Source: Sorghum bicolor (Eukaryota > Streptophyta > Magnoliopsida > Poales > Poaceae). Taken from it: a stretch of 64,000 nucleotides of DNA. The position numbers and the translations under genes were made by a program. How positions within the stretch are numbered: position 1 is the first letter of the stretch; each line of letters opens with the position of its first letter. Below are positions 23,001 to 34,720 of the stretch, one piece after another. The notes beneath the pieces were generated by a model. The model searched no databases. It saw only the letters and a program-made list of their open reading frames with translations, and had not been told where the DNA came from. The stretch covers positions 59,139,802 to 59,203,801 of the forward strand of contig NC_012871.2 of assembly GCF_000003195.3 (NCBI RefSeq). Reading direction: 5' to 3'.

Positions 23001-24311
23001 GTAACAATGGCAGCCTTTACTTCTTCAGGTTCGTAATATATCTCCTTACGAGGACCTGCACGATGAACCCTACAGAAAGCAACTATCACTTTCTCATCCA
23101 TTTCTCATTCTTAAAATTAAACAATTTTCTTAATGATAAGAAAATAACACTGTATGATTAGCCAGACCAGCGAAAGGGCCTCTAGCTGAGTTGGTTACGT
23201 GGTCTGAATAGCACTCCTCAGGTACTCAGGCTGGGGTTAAAAAAATTCCCTTGTGTGTCCCACGCCAAAGAACATGTCTAAGGTCTGGCCCCAGTCATGG
23301 TCGTTCTCACATGGGCTAGGTACTGCTATGTATCCATCTTCTTAATGCAATACCAAGGGGCTCTGTTACCCCCCGCCCCAGCAGGTTGAGTTTTTTTATT
23401 AGCCAGACCAAATAATAAGAATATAGACACTATCAATTGTTCTCTATTAGGTATTACTCATGATATGCTGAGAGGTGAATATTGACAGAAGTTAACAACA
23501 CTGGAGTATTTCAGGGAAACATTCATACTTTTATCATAAAAAGGTGAATCATCTCCTCCAGAAGAAAGAACAATAACTAATGTGCTGCATGAGATCATAC
23601 CAGTGTTCCACCCAGCTACAATCAGGATCAATGCACAAAGCTCCAGCAGAAGTAGGAGAGGCATACTTTATCACCTAAATAAACACACTATGATAAGTGA
23701 TAAATTCACCAGTAAGAAAAAACAAAGCCTCTTCTCGAGACCATGCCTCGTTATATGTATTCATCTGCAAGTGCTTAACAAGTTATACTTGTCATATGTG
23801 CTCAATATTGACCTTCAGAAGGGCTCTATCACTCTTATTTACATAACCGTTCCACATATCAGCTGATGAGCCATCACCATCACCCAGGGGAATTCTGTCA
23901 TAAAAAATAAGGGATGTTGAAATCAAAGGAGCCAGCTACAGTTCATCGGTTTAGATATCAAAACCAGTTAAGTCAAAGAAAGATATAGCAGACAGGAATG
24001 AACCTGTTTTTCTTCAAAGAGAATGTAGTTCTTCTTGGCTCCAAATCATATATATCAGTGATGTGTGGCAAACTAAAACGCCTGTTCCAGTCTTCCTGGT
24101 ACTTTTGGTTCCAAGAAGGGTCAGTGAAATCTAGGTCTAGCTTTCCTGATGTAGCTGTCACATGCAGTGCTGCAAATTTTTTCCTGTACTTTTGCCTGCT
24201 TAACTGAGTGAAACCATATTGGCACCGGTCCTTTGTTGGACTCGGCCAATGTTGCTGTGTGGTAGAACTCGTACTTGCTTTGAAAGCAACAGCCATCCCA
24301 GACAAGGTCAT
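20027..24311 (-). CDS. PFK: ATP-dependent 6-phosphofructokinase, plastid PFK4/PFK5 type
   Basis: Thirteen coding exons on the minus strand: 24311-24004, 23894-23813, 23674-23601, 23069-22958, 22589-22494, 22420-22319, 22239-22165, 21687-21547, 21437-21321, 21235-21131, 21020-20940, 20413-20285 and 20194-20027. Every junction is GT-AG and in phase, giving 529 residues. It phosphorylates fructose 6-phosphate to the 1,6-bisphosphate in glycolysis. Visible motifs are GGLCPG (180-185), [10 protein letters not shown] (269-278), the catalytic PKTIDND (297-303) and MGRSSGF (344-350). The first 55 or so residues are rich in Ser, Thr, Lys and Arg and poor in acids, which fits a plastid transit peptide. 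The start is the first Met of the frame after the 5' UTR intron. It converges on the methyltransferase gene. Confidence 0.95.
23170..23397 (+). mobile_element. tRNA-derived SINE with perfect 13-bp target duplication
   Basis: The element is flanked by the exact repeat attagccagacca at 23157-23169 and 23398-23410. Its 5' part has an RNA polymerase III A-box-like stretch (ctagctgagttggtta) and a degraded B-box-like region (ggggttaaaaaaattccc). It ends in a run of seven T, as Au-type plant SINEs do. It lies in the intron between phosphofructokinase exons 23674-23601 and 23069-22958, in the opposite orientation to the gene. Confidence 0.88.
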
Positions 24312-25345
24312 ATAAAGATTATAGTGGACCTGCTAATCCGCAGCAGGAGTTCAGTAAGATAATGCTAATCTCCTATAAAAACAATCACAATTTGAATTTG
24401 GTTGGTGGATAGTAACTCAAATTGCATCACTTGTGTAACTAAATTGCTAGAAGCATGCCACATTCAGACATTCTGTCTAATGAAGACCAAAGAAACATGC
24501 AGATGGATCATGCAAAGCTTGACACTGGCTCATTTTTTCACTTCATAATCGGCTGTATTCAGTAAGTTGGCAACGTACAGTATAAATCCTGCATTAGCGA
24601 ATGCATTGGTAGTTTACAAAACTGAAAACACCAGAATATATGACTAAATGTATAATCATGATAGCAACAAGACCTAGATCCAGTTCAAGCTATTTGGAAA
24701 TACACCCAATCCGTAAACTCATTGCGGACGAAACAAACCGAAATTTACACTATGCAATGAAAGGCTCATTGAAGCACATGGGATCTAAATAAACTATACA
24801 ACAGAGTAACAGCACATATAACAATCCCAAAATCAAATTCGAGAAGCAGGAGGTTGACGACTTGCTTGAATCGCCGACGGCATACATTTCCGTCCTAATC
24901 AACCAACACGAGCTTGGATCACGAAACTAGCAAAAAAAAAACAGAGCCCTGACAGCGTCGTTCAAACAGAGCACGAGCATTGCAGTTGATCCGCTAGAGA
25001 AACCAGCAAGCTGCAGCCGAGGCGCCCACACCCCGCTCCTCCAATCGCAGGCACCCAAAATCCACGGTGATCCGCAAACATTCCCAACAGACACGAGCAC
25101 CGATCGCGAGGGAAGCCCCCGCATCGACGCCGCCACGGACGCGAAGGAAAAAAAAAACATTGGCATTGCTCCCGTTCGAGCGTACACGCCTGCGGCGTCC
25201 ATGCCCTGGGCGACCCTAACCGCCCGAGTAGATGGATCTCCGCAGACCGGGAAGCAGAAGCGGAGAGAGATCGATCCCGCGCGCAGACGCGCGGCGAAGG
25301 AGATGGATGGATTGGGGAGGGCAAGGGAGGGATGCGGCGGCCTAC

Positions 25346-25560
25346 CTGCGGCTTTGGACGTCGAGAGGAGATGGGGGGGGTTCAACTTGGAGCGCGCTCT
25401 GCTCCGGCCTCCGGCGGCCTCGGATGGTTCCGGTTCGGGTTCGGGGTGTTCTTCGTCGCGTCGTTGATCGGTTGGAGGAGTTTGACCCCCTGGCGCGGCG
25501 GAGAAGCAGAGGCAGTGGAGCGGAGGATGACGGAGGCTGCCAGGTGGGGTTCTCTTCCAG
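25346..25560 (-). other. Probable 5' UTR exon of the phosphofructokinase gene
   Basis: On the minus strand a good donor (CCGCAG|gtaggcc) lies at 25346/25345, and an acceptor (gattagcag) lies just before 24329, close to the start codon. This gives a leader intron of about 1.0 kb. The upstream limit is a guess. The dense open frames here on both strands reflect GC richness rather than coding. Confidence 0.55.
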
Positions 25561-25958
25561 TCCAGGTGGCGCGAGGAAGGGAGAATGAACTGCGTGGGCG
25601 CGGTGTACGGACTACCAGGCCCCAGGGGGCAGAGGTGCACAGCTCAAACTAGACCACCCATTCTACCCGAACCGTTGAGAAAAATAAAATGCTGATCTGG
25701 CAGCCTGAAAAAAATTCAAACTAAAATAGAAAATTCAAAAATAATTGAACCTGCAAGTGCGTCGGATCATATTCGAACAAAAAAATTTGACCTATTCATT
25801 TTTCTAGCCCGATGAGATCTGATGTTTGAAAAGGTCTAACACTAGAAATTGATTTGCATAAGAAGTTTTTTTTATGCAAAGAGCAATTTTCAAACAGTAA
25901 AATAAAGTGGTAGGATTTTTCTGCACAACAGATTATAAGCACAAATGATTTGTACTAA

Positions 25959-26164
25959 GGCCGTGTTTAGTTTCTGAAGAAAAAAAATTTTATGATATTG
26001 TAGCATTTTTGTTTGTTTGTGGTAATTATTGTCTAATTATGGGCTAATTAAGCTCAAAACATTTGTCTTGTAAATTTCGATCAAACTGTGCAATTATTTT
26101 TATTTCCGTCTATGTTTAGAATCTTTAAAAATTTTTTTGTTTTGGAGTGGAAGTAAACAAGGCC
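25959..26164. mobile_element. MITE of the GGCCTTGTTTAG family
   Basis: The ends are ggccgtgtttagttt and gtaaacaaggcc, with TAA directly outside each end. It is 206 bp and an almost complete family member, useful as a length reference for the interrupted copy at 26848-30767. Confidence 0.82.
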
Positions 26165-26306
26165 TAAATATTAATGCACTGGAAAACAAAACAGGATGTT
26201 AACAGTCGAGGACGTGAGCGAAAAGGGATATGCAGGAATACGGAAACGAACAAACATGAACGGAAACATGACATTCAAGCCAACATGTTTTTTCTGTAGA
26301 GATCTA

Positions 26307-26564
26307 CTCTCTCCATTCCAAATTATAAGTCATTCCAAAAATCTTAAAAAGAAATTTTTCTAAGTTTGACCAAATTTATATTATAAAATAATAATTATTA
26401 TGGTACTAACTAAGTATCGTTAGATTCTTTCTTAATTATATTTTCATAATATATTCACTTTACGTTATAAATCTTAGTATTTTTCTCTATAATTTTGGTT
26501 AAACGTGAAAATGCTTTTACTCTCCAAGATTCTTAAAATGACTTACAATTTGAAATGGAGGGAG
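26307..26564. mobile_element. Stowaway-type MITE
   Basis: The termini are CTCTCTCCATTCCAAATTAT and ...AATTTGAAATGGAGGGAG, with TA on both sides (26305-26306 and 26565-26566). Confidence 0.85.
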
Positions 26565-28039
26565 TAGAACATGAAACTTAAGCTAAGAGAACAAATATTT
26601 TTTTTCCCGAAAAAGATCTGATGTTCAAACGTTACTACAATTTTTTTTCACAAAATTGGAACTGGATGGAATAAATGAAGAATGGAACAAAGAAGAAATT
26701 ATCCCGTCCCTTTTTCATGTGCAGACATGAGTCCACTACATCAGCAGTTATTGGCCCAGAAACGGCTATGCTCTGTGCGTGGCCCATCGAAATATATGTG
26801 CTGTTTAGGCTCGGAGGAGGAATGCACGCGCGCGCCCGATCCAGTTAGGCCTTGTTTAATTTATAAAACTTTTTAAAATTTTCCGTAAAACATTAAATAT
26901 AAATAAAAATAATTAATTATACAGTTTGTCTGTAATTTACGAGATGAATCTTTTCAACGTAGTTAGTCTATAATTAGATAATAACTAGTATAATGCCATA
27001 GTAAAGAATAAAATGACATATACAAGAGAAAGAAAATGGCAGGGAGTTTCCATTTCAACACTAATTTGGCTTTATTTGAAAGTGCAGCACAACACCCATT
27101 TTGACAGTATTAACTGAAACTGCAGACAACCTCGACACCTGAGTGACCACCTGAACCAAATAGTAAATGAGAGAATCTTAATAATAAATCTGAAGCACAT
27201 ATATATTAAGAATATTGCTATTTTGTTCATAATATTATTCACCGTTAAACCAAACTTGTCAGACATACAGAGCTTTGGTGGCTCCTGCCTTGGAGTTTAT
27301 CTTGGGAGTCACCATCAGAAGTTGTCATCAACCGATTTCCACCCATCAGCAAAGAACAGTCGAGATTATCAAGAACAGGATAAAATATATCTTAAAAATC
27401 TTGAGGCGATTTCCACCCATCTGAGCATCAACCTCTGCCTCTGCCTCCGTGCCAAGTAATTCCTTTTTGTGTCCAATGTAAAATAAAGTCTCTTTGGCAA
27501 GATGCCTACATAAATAATTGTCCATATTAAGTGGTCTTTGGTTTAATCCATGATATGATGATTATTTGCTAGTAATTATTTTTTCCAACTCAAGTGTAAT
27601 TTCTCAGGTTGATTTTTACATGCCATATTTTGTTGAAGTTATCCTCTCAAAAATAAAATGAAACACAAAATTCTCCCATCACGTTTGAGTTATGACATGA
27701 CAGCATAGATTGTCATTACCCTCCTCGTGTACCAAATGTTGTCATAACCAACCTTCAATTCCATCAGACTATGAATAGTCAATAGACAACTTAAATGGTG
27801 GGTTGTGCAATTCAGTTAGAATATCACAATGTTTGCACTCACATAGGCATAAAATCTGCCAGTTCCTACTTCATAGTCTGCTTGAATATTACCAGCGCAT
27901 TTGTATTCCTTAGACTTAAATACTAAAAATTGTATTCCTAGTCTACTTGAATATTACCAGTGCATTTTAATTCCTTAGAAAAATTTAGACTTTGCTGATT
28001 GAAGGAGGTAGGAAACATATCATTTCAGTTTAGTCATAC

Positions 28040-28492
28040 CTCACCATTCATGTTCCCATGAACCAATATCACCTTCAGAGCCTAACAAACAATATTTCAA
28101 GCTCTCCAGAAACAATGTCTCAGTTCTAGATTCATGTGAACAGCTGAGGATTTAAGTTTTTTTGTCAAACAAAAATTATCGTAAAAGGACAGTAGGAAGA
28201 GAACTATTGCGGCATGAACATACCCTTTCTCCTTCAGTGGACATTGTCAAAGCTAGCACTGACAGTATGTCGGCCATGTACTTCTACAAGAAAATAAGAT
28301 GGTAGCATCAAAACTGCACCAAACCAATGTACAACATACCGAAGCTCGGTGATACAAAGCATTCACACATACCTTGAGCTCGGGCTCTAGTATTGTTTCA
28401 AAGTAGGACTTGAGAGTTCCAAAGTGCAGGCAAAGGAATTTCGGTAGATTGGGACAGAAGTCATTCAGCTCATGGCAGCAGGAATCTCTTGC
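28040..28492 (-). pseudogene. RPN1: Fragment of 26S proteasome subunit RPN1, decayed
   Basis: Three exon remnants lie in order on the minus strand: 28492-28373 (40 codons, with LCLHFGTLKSYFETILEPEL), 28283-28224 (20 codons, KYMADILSVLALTMSTEGER) and 28106-28040 (ESLKYCLLGSEGDIGSW). Together they match a contiguous N-terminal stretch of plant RPN1, the proteasome base subunit that docks ubiquitin receptors. The first two keep consensus splice sites. The third has lost its acceptor AG (tttctg before the exon), and its frame runs into a stop right after HEW, where a reading-frame shift replaces the family HEYVR. The rest of the roughly 890-residue protein is missing. It lies inside the Helitron-like element, so capture is the likely origin. 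Confidence 0.85.
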
Positions 28493-29449
28493 CTGAAACA
28501 GATAAATTTTAGTGGGCAGCGAAAGGGTTAAGAAACAAGTTGTTGATTGCACACAAATACAGGAGTGCAGCTGGAGCACACAATTATCCTTGTGAGACAC
28601 AAGGAAACTCAATCTTTACATAATATACAAGCAATAAAGAGCATACAGCACTACGACGCTCAACTCGTCTTCACAAAGATGACAAACTTAAACCCACAAC
28701 TAATATGACACGAGCACCACCACTAAAACTTAGTTACCTTGGGGGTCATGCAACCCTCTGGTAATGGCGAATCATGCCGAGCTCACACAAATTAGTGGCC
28801 AGGATTTCACACAAATTGTCCGTGCTAACACTACGACGACATTGGATAATAAAAATTAAACAACCAAAGAGTATATTACCTATGCTAATGCTACAGTGAT
28901 ATCAGGTAATACAAATCAAACTAAGATTATTCGATAGCCGGCTACTCCATGGGCAATATACTATCAGGGCATACAAATCAAACAACCAAATATTATTTCA
29001 TGGCTGGGTACTAATAGCTCTTGTGGCTTACAGTCATACTCTCCAGGATCATAGCAGAAACGAATCATTTTACACAAACCATAATCTTTTTGCAAACACA
29101 AAGAAATAATCCAAAAGATTGTCTAAAATGTCAGGCACCATAACAATTGGATCGCAGAATGGAGTGCTTGAATGCAGAAACACGTAACAGTGCATATGAC
29201 AAACATAAGTTGAGGTGGATATAAAATTATTAAAAGGTTGTACCACACCGATCAAATTTTGGAAGCTTGCCAAAAACTTGACTTTAGGCAGACAATGAGT
29301 GAAAGACCACATATCCAGAGGTAGAGAGTCCAGACTATACGAAATGCAGCAATTAGTGTGTCAAATTTATCTGGTCCTCCAATGCAGAAGCAATCGTCAT
29401 TGCTACCAAGCCATCTTCTTCAGGGGGCAACTCCATCGTCACATCTATT

Positions 29450-30240
29450 TGATCTCTCGTTCTCCTCTAGCAATCCGCGCTTGTCCTCTGCATGAAGTGC
29501 AGTTCTGACTTGATGTTCTTGAGCTCCTACGCAAGTGTAGAAGTCTTGCTTGCCATTCAAACTGCCAGCTGCAGATTCATTCAGGCACAAAATAATGATA
29601 TGAGAAGGAGAGGACACAGGACAATTGGTATGCAGCCAACATTTCTAGCCGGTTCACTCCTAGGGACAACAAGATTATAGATTCTGTAACACGATGGAGA
29701 AGAGCACGATGAAATCAAAGCCGGTGTGGTGGGCTCGAAACCTTTTGCACGGCGGTGAGGGTGTCAGAGAGCTGCGCTACCTACTGTCGCGGAGTCGAGG
29801 CCACATACGAGCATCCTCCCGGAGGCGCTTCCTCCGCTTAGACTCCATCTCACGTACCCCCAATCCCTAGCCCCAAGACAGAGCGCATCAGGACCCGACT
29901 CAGTCCATAGGAAGCAAACAAGGAATTCAATTCGTCGGGAGAAGGCTATTACCATGGGAATGGTGGTGGCCGCAAGGGGAAAAGAGGATCGCGTGTGGGG
30001 AGAGGCCTCACGCCCGCCTGCGCGGCCTTGCGTCTTGCGCCGCCCGGCGACTCTGGCCACCAGATCCGCCCATCGTCGACGAGCCGGAGGAGGTCATTGA
30101 AGCCAAAAAGCTCGCCGTCGTCGGGACCCAAGAGGCGGCGGCGGAAGTTTGCATGGTCTTCTTTCTTTCCGCGGTCGCTCGAGCAAAGAATAGATCAAAA
30201 AAAGAAGACGACGCGGGGATCTAACCATGGCCAGGGGCGG
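29450..30240 (-). pseudogene. Possible captured exon pieces of unknown origin
   Basis: Within the Helitron-like element, upstream of the RPN1 piece on the same strand, 30135-29950 has an exon-like frame (LLGPDDGELFGFNDLLRLVD... ) ending near a donor (CCATG|gtaata). A second segment near 29530-29490 has an acceptor (cgtag) followed by ELKNIKSELHFMQ and then frame breaks. I do not recognise the parent genes. They may be separate captured fragments or a chimeric first exon for the RPN1 piece. Confidence 0.35.
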
Positions 30241-30487
30241 CGTGACGGGGAAGGAGCGTGGAAGACTACAGCCGTTGGATTTGGTCCCGGTTAATTTTGA
30301 GACATTGATTTTAATGGAGATAAAATCTTGTGTGCGTTTTCCTGGGTACACAATGGTTGACGCCCTCAGTGGGAGTGATTCTTTTGGGTGGACCGAGCAT
30401 AATTTTGTTTGGTGAATTATAGTAGAGATTATCAAATACAAATGAAAGATGTAGCCAAACTAAAAAAAATCACCAACTAAATAAGAT

Positions 30488-30761
30488 TGTTACGAATGGA
30501 ATGCAAAGTACGAGCGAACAGAGATGAAGTGATCGAACTCGGTGTCGTTCTTTATTCATTGATCGGTATTTATACAAGTCGAGGGGAGGAGAAACTCTTC
30601 CCCCAAGTAATCTCGAAGCCATGATGAGTCGTGGGAGAAGTTACGGAGACACGGACACTTACGGAGCCATTGGGGAAGTCTCGATTCTCAAGTTGTTAGA
30701 ATAGATCTTCCGTGAAAGAATCTGAGAAGATGAGATCACCCAACTTAAAATATCAATAACA
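30488..30761 (-). mobile_element. 274-bp solo LTR inside the MITE
   Basis: On the minus strand it starts TGTTATTGATATT and ends CCATTCGTAACA, the TG...CA ends of an LTR. Read in that direction it has a promoter-like TATAAATACC followed by AATAAA, in the order expected of R-U5. The flanking five bases are aagat (30483-30487) and aaggt (30762-30766), a target duplication with one change. No internal retrotransposon region remains, so it is a solo LTR, probably Ty1/copia by size. Confidence 0.8.
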
Positions 30762-30770
30762 AAGGTCTTA

Positions 30771-33700
30771 CCTGATCTCATCACAGCTCATGCGCCCCGG
30801 CTCGCTTGCCGGAGACACCCTCTTGCCTCCCGCTCCACACTTGACCCCGCAGTCTCCCTCCCATCGGTGTCTCAGATCAGCCAAAGCCAAGTCCACCGTG
30901 AGAGGTGAGACGGGCGACGACGCGTGCAAAATCTCTGGTTTACAAACGCACCGGCGTCCCGGATGCAATGGCAGCCAAGCGCCCAAGCCAGCAGCCAGCA
31001 ACTAGTCGTAACCGCCGTAACCCCTCTGACGCGGCAGCATGTGTCCGCTCTTCCCCGCCACACGGCGCTGAACGGCGCGGGGAGTTGCCAGCGACGAGCC
31101 GACCACGGCCGGCCGGCCATTTTTTTCCGGCCGAGGCCGAGACAGCAGCGGCTGAGGCCGGAGAGGAGACTTTGACGGCCGGGTCTTGGCAGGCATTCGT
31201 AATTGTAGTACGTGATCGCGACGGGTGGTGATACCGATGTGGCTTTGCATTAACCAGACCAAGTGGTGGACGACGGACGCCGCTGATCGCCGACATTTTT
31301 GGCTAACTGATGGCATGATTAGGACCCTGAAAAGGCTGCAATCGAATTAATCGCTGCTGAGTACTGGGTTGGACTGGCCAGTGCAGTGCTAGCTGCTCCA
31401 CTGAACGGCCGTTAATAACCGGTGCTCCGCTAGCTTTGCTCTTGGTTGCTTCTAGATTACTCTGTGGGTGTGAGCGGGTTATCTATCCCTGCATAAGAGA
31501 TGACATTAGGATGACGCCATCAGAGGCTGAGATGGTGAGCAGTATGCGGCTTATAATCAACTACTCCTAGCCACTTTCAAAAAAAGAGGACCCAAACTTG
31601 AAAGGTTGCCATTTTGCCACGGATGGGCGTGGCGTGTCGATCCATCGGTGTCCAGTGTCAATAGCAGGGTTTATTCTGGCTGTCGATCGATCCTTCAGCA
31701 GCTCACGCAACGCCAACCGGAGTGAACACAAGCACTGGACTGACCACGGCCTGGAGGCTGGAGCAATTCCGTTTCCATATCTCTCTTGAATGCAAAAAAA
31801 GTCTACACAGCGGTTGATTGGCTACCCATTATGTAGCCATATATAGAAAGAAGCAACTCGGTCTTTGCTGTCGATCCTCACCTAGCTGGGAAAAGAAATT
31901 TGCGTGCAAACATATCTCTAAGCATGCTGTATAAATTTACATCATTCATTAGCTTATCATTTGTCACAAAGTTTAGAGTTTTTGCCTCGTTCCCTAAAAA
32001 CGAGGCTGTTGATGAAAAATCAATACTATTATTCAGGCGGGGAATCTTTTCCCTCCGTAGTTTGCCTTAAAAAAATTGTCACGAAGTTTCTGGAGCACAA
32101 GGTTTGCTCTGTTCCGTTTCAGTGCTAGCTTCTCTTTCTTCTTTTCAGTATTTCAGCAAAGGGTGGTACAGTATATGAAACGCGCACTAGTTGATCCACC
32201 ACTTGCTTTATGCATGACGGAAACAAGAATTCTTTAGTCTCTACGAAGAACTGGGATGGCGAAAAGGGATTGCTTTAGGACGAACGTGCCAAGAAGGGGA
32301 AAAAAAAAAGATGCTGCTGGCATGCTGATGCATCATGCATTGGGGATATCCTGGGATATTTTCATCAGTAGCTCGTCAAAAAAGAATGCCAGTCATCATG
32401 AGCACTTTCACTCCTAATCAGCCAGCCGCCCCAGGACCAAAGCACTCCAAGCAACAGGGGGGAACAGATCAGTTCAGGTTTGCCGTTTGCGATTGTTAGC
32501 ATTCCATCAGCTGGTGGGAAAAGCGGAAGATTCAGTCTAAAAGCTGTGTCTTGCACGCTTGGATTATTATCAGTTTATCACCACAGACACCACCGAAAAT
32601 CCCCGATTAGTCAATGCTTTACAGCCGTGGTCGATCTTCTTTCGGTTAGTGACGCAGTATTTCTTTCTGCCGAAAAGAAATACAAAACCATCATCAACAA
32701 CCAGTGTTTATTTTTTGCGGTATTTCCTATAAGATGGTTATTGATGCATTTTCTCTAAACAGCACAATGCTTTCTTATTAATGTATTTTCGCACAAGTGT
32801 CCCGGCGAAGATTAGGCCAGCTATTGGACTGTCGCGCGGGCTATATTTTGATGGGCATTTTGTAGGAATTCCAGCTCGTTTGACTCGCGCTGAGCTAGAT
32901 CATTATTTGCAACGAGCCAAGTGGAATGGAGCTAGATCGGTGGCTGCATGCATGGAGACCAAGTTGCACTTGCATTTGACCATGTTAAATTTATGCCCAT
33001 GGTTGTTCTTGCCACAAAGGAGATGACACGCTGTGCACAGCCGCAGTTGCTGATAGGAAATTAAGTGTGGTGCTTAACTTGCACTCGGAGTGAGAAGTCC
33101 CCATGTGCATGCGTCAGCAGCGGTATGGATGGTCCTGAGCTTCTGGCCTCGCGTCGCGTTGAAGCTGAAAATTTTCAAAGCATTTTTTTCCATCAATCCA
33201 AACACCACATCACATCTGACATCCCGATATGTGTCATCCAAAATAATAGTGTAAAACATTGAATAGAGTGAGCAGCACAAATCCTAAACAGAGTTTTCAC
33301 CGACGAAGATAAAGCATGTACATGTTGTAATACATTTATATTTTTCCTAATGTTTCCTTGGAGAGTGGGATGTATTCTTGGGCTAGCAGCTCTCATAACA
33401 CATTGGCCTGACTCCCAGCTGTTTTTCTATGGATTTTAATCGGTCATGGATAATCGTAGGATAAAGACATGAATGTGAATTGATCCAGCCACACGAATAC
33501 GAATAAATATATGCATAGACAGATGTAAACACTATCAGATATTTCTTTAGATATATCCTGGTAATATCCGAATTGAGCAACTTAGTCTTATTTTTTACTA
33601 AAAACTTTCAAAATCTCCTATCTAACAGTTTGACAATTGGACTTGGCATTTATAGCAAGTTGGCAAATTCTTCTTATTTCTTAGCATTTTATGCGCACCT

Positions 33701-34250
33701 AGAATAGGCTTGGCATAGTGCATGCACGCGCTTTTATAACAAGCTCACAACTTAATGTTTCTTCATTGATCTAACCAGCAAAAACAAAAGTTGTACTTTT
33801 GATGCATCAGAAACAAAATAATTCATGCTGCTGGTGGCCTGGCCCTCCGACAAAAATTGATGTGCGAGAAGAAGCGATTTCGTGCAGATGCTGATAAGTA
33901 CACTTATAAGAAATTTGTTCAGTACATATTTTTAAGAATTGATCGGGAAGTCAAGTCGGAACTCACCGCAAAACGCCGGTGCGAAGAAACTTGCACGAAG
34001 AGAAGGCCGCGCGCGTGATGTAGACCAGTGCGTGGGCTCACATTTTTTTTGTCAAGTCAAAATTGCCTAACACTTAGAGATGCCCTTTTTGTTTCCTCAT
34101 ATCGTTTTAAGAGTTGGGAAATAACAATATTTGCTAAACAAATTTTGCAAAGCTGTTGGAATTGCTCAGTAGTACTCCCAGATATTCAATATTATAGATA
34201 TATCTGAGACTATATATATTTAATATCTGAAAAAAAGTTAGTTAAGGTAT
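30771..34250. other. Intergenic DNA, no gene recognised
   Basis: A GC-rich stretch (30780-31240) has frames open on several strands but no family motif. From 31300 on the DNA is of mixed composition, with short frames only. The region upstream of the transporter gene (34250-34720) probably holds its promoter and 5' UTR; there is a tgtggtgtggtgtgg repeat near 34625. Confidence 0.5.
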
Positions 34251-34720
34251 TGAAAGAACATCTAATCGCTGTCCAATTCTCTTGGGACAGTTCGGTAGAT
34301 ATCTCTACCTGTACCTCGACGGCCGACGCACGAGTCAGCTGTCCGCCTGTCCGCTTGCTCGCGGCTTATGTAGGCAACCGCAGACCCATCCTCAGCTTGC
34401 TGGCTCTGTCTGTCTGCTGTCCCCATTCACTTCCCTTCACTCGCCTTCGCCAAGACCCAGGAGTAGTGTTGAGAGTGGCAGGTCAAGAAGGCAAGACGGA
34501 AGAGCCAGCCAACCGAAGGATCAACAACGCTGCATCACGCCGAGACCGGCACGGCAGGCTCCGTTTCTACATATACTTGTGGTCTGCGCGGAGGGGCGGT
34601 CGTCAGTTAGAGCATTGCTTCCGTGTGGTGTGGTGTGGTGTGGCTGGTAGCTCGGCTCGTCTTTGAGCAGAGCAGAGCAGAGAGAGAAAGGGAGGGAGCC
34701 AGCAGCACCCGGCAGCAGCG

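Larger units (their letters stand above)
26985..30428 (-). mobile_element. Non-autonomous Helitron-like element carrying gene fragments
   Basis: On the minus strand the element begins TCTCTACTA, the canonical Helitron 5' terminus, and ends CTAG followed by host T, matching the CTRR|T rule. It sits exactly between A and T of a MITE, and removing it restores the MITE block base for base in length, with no target duplication. It is 3,444 bp. It carries a decayed RPN1 fragment in the same orientation, plus other exon-like pieces. No Rep/helicase coding sequence is present. A strong 3' subterminal hairpin is not obvious, which is the weakest point of the call. Confidence 0.82.
26848..30767. mobile_element. 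Tourist-like MITE interrupted by a Helitron and a solo LTR
   Basis: The left part is 26848-26984, starting GGCCTTGTTTAAT with TTA before it (26845-26847). The middle part is 30429-30487 (ttatcaaatacaaatgaaag...). The right tip is 30762-30767 (aaggtc) followed by TTA (30768-30770). Joining these parts gives a normal-length family member of roughly 200 bp in which the attagataataattatcaaa block is continuous. Both interruptions are therefore later insertions. Confidence 0.85.

Noticed and set aside
28040..28492. Functional RPN1 gene
   Set aside because: Only three partial exons remain, one without an acceptor and with a premature stop, inside a mobile element.
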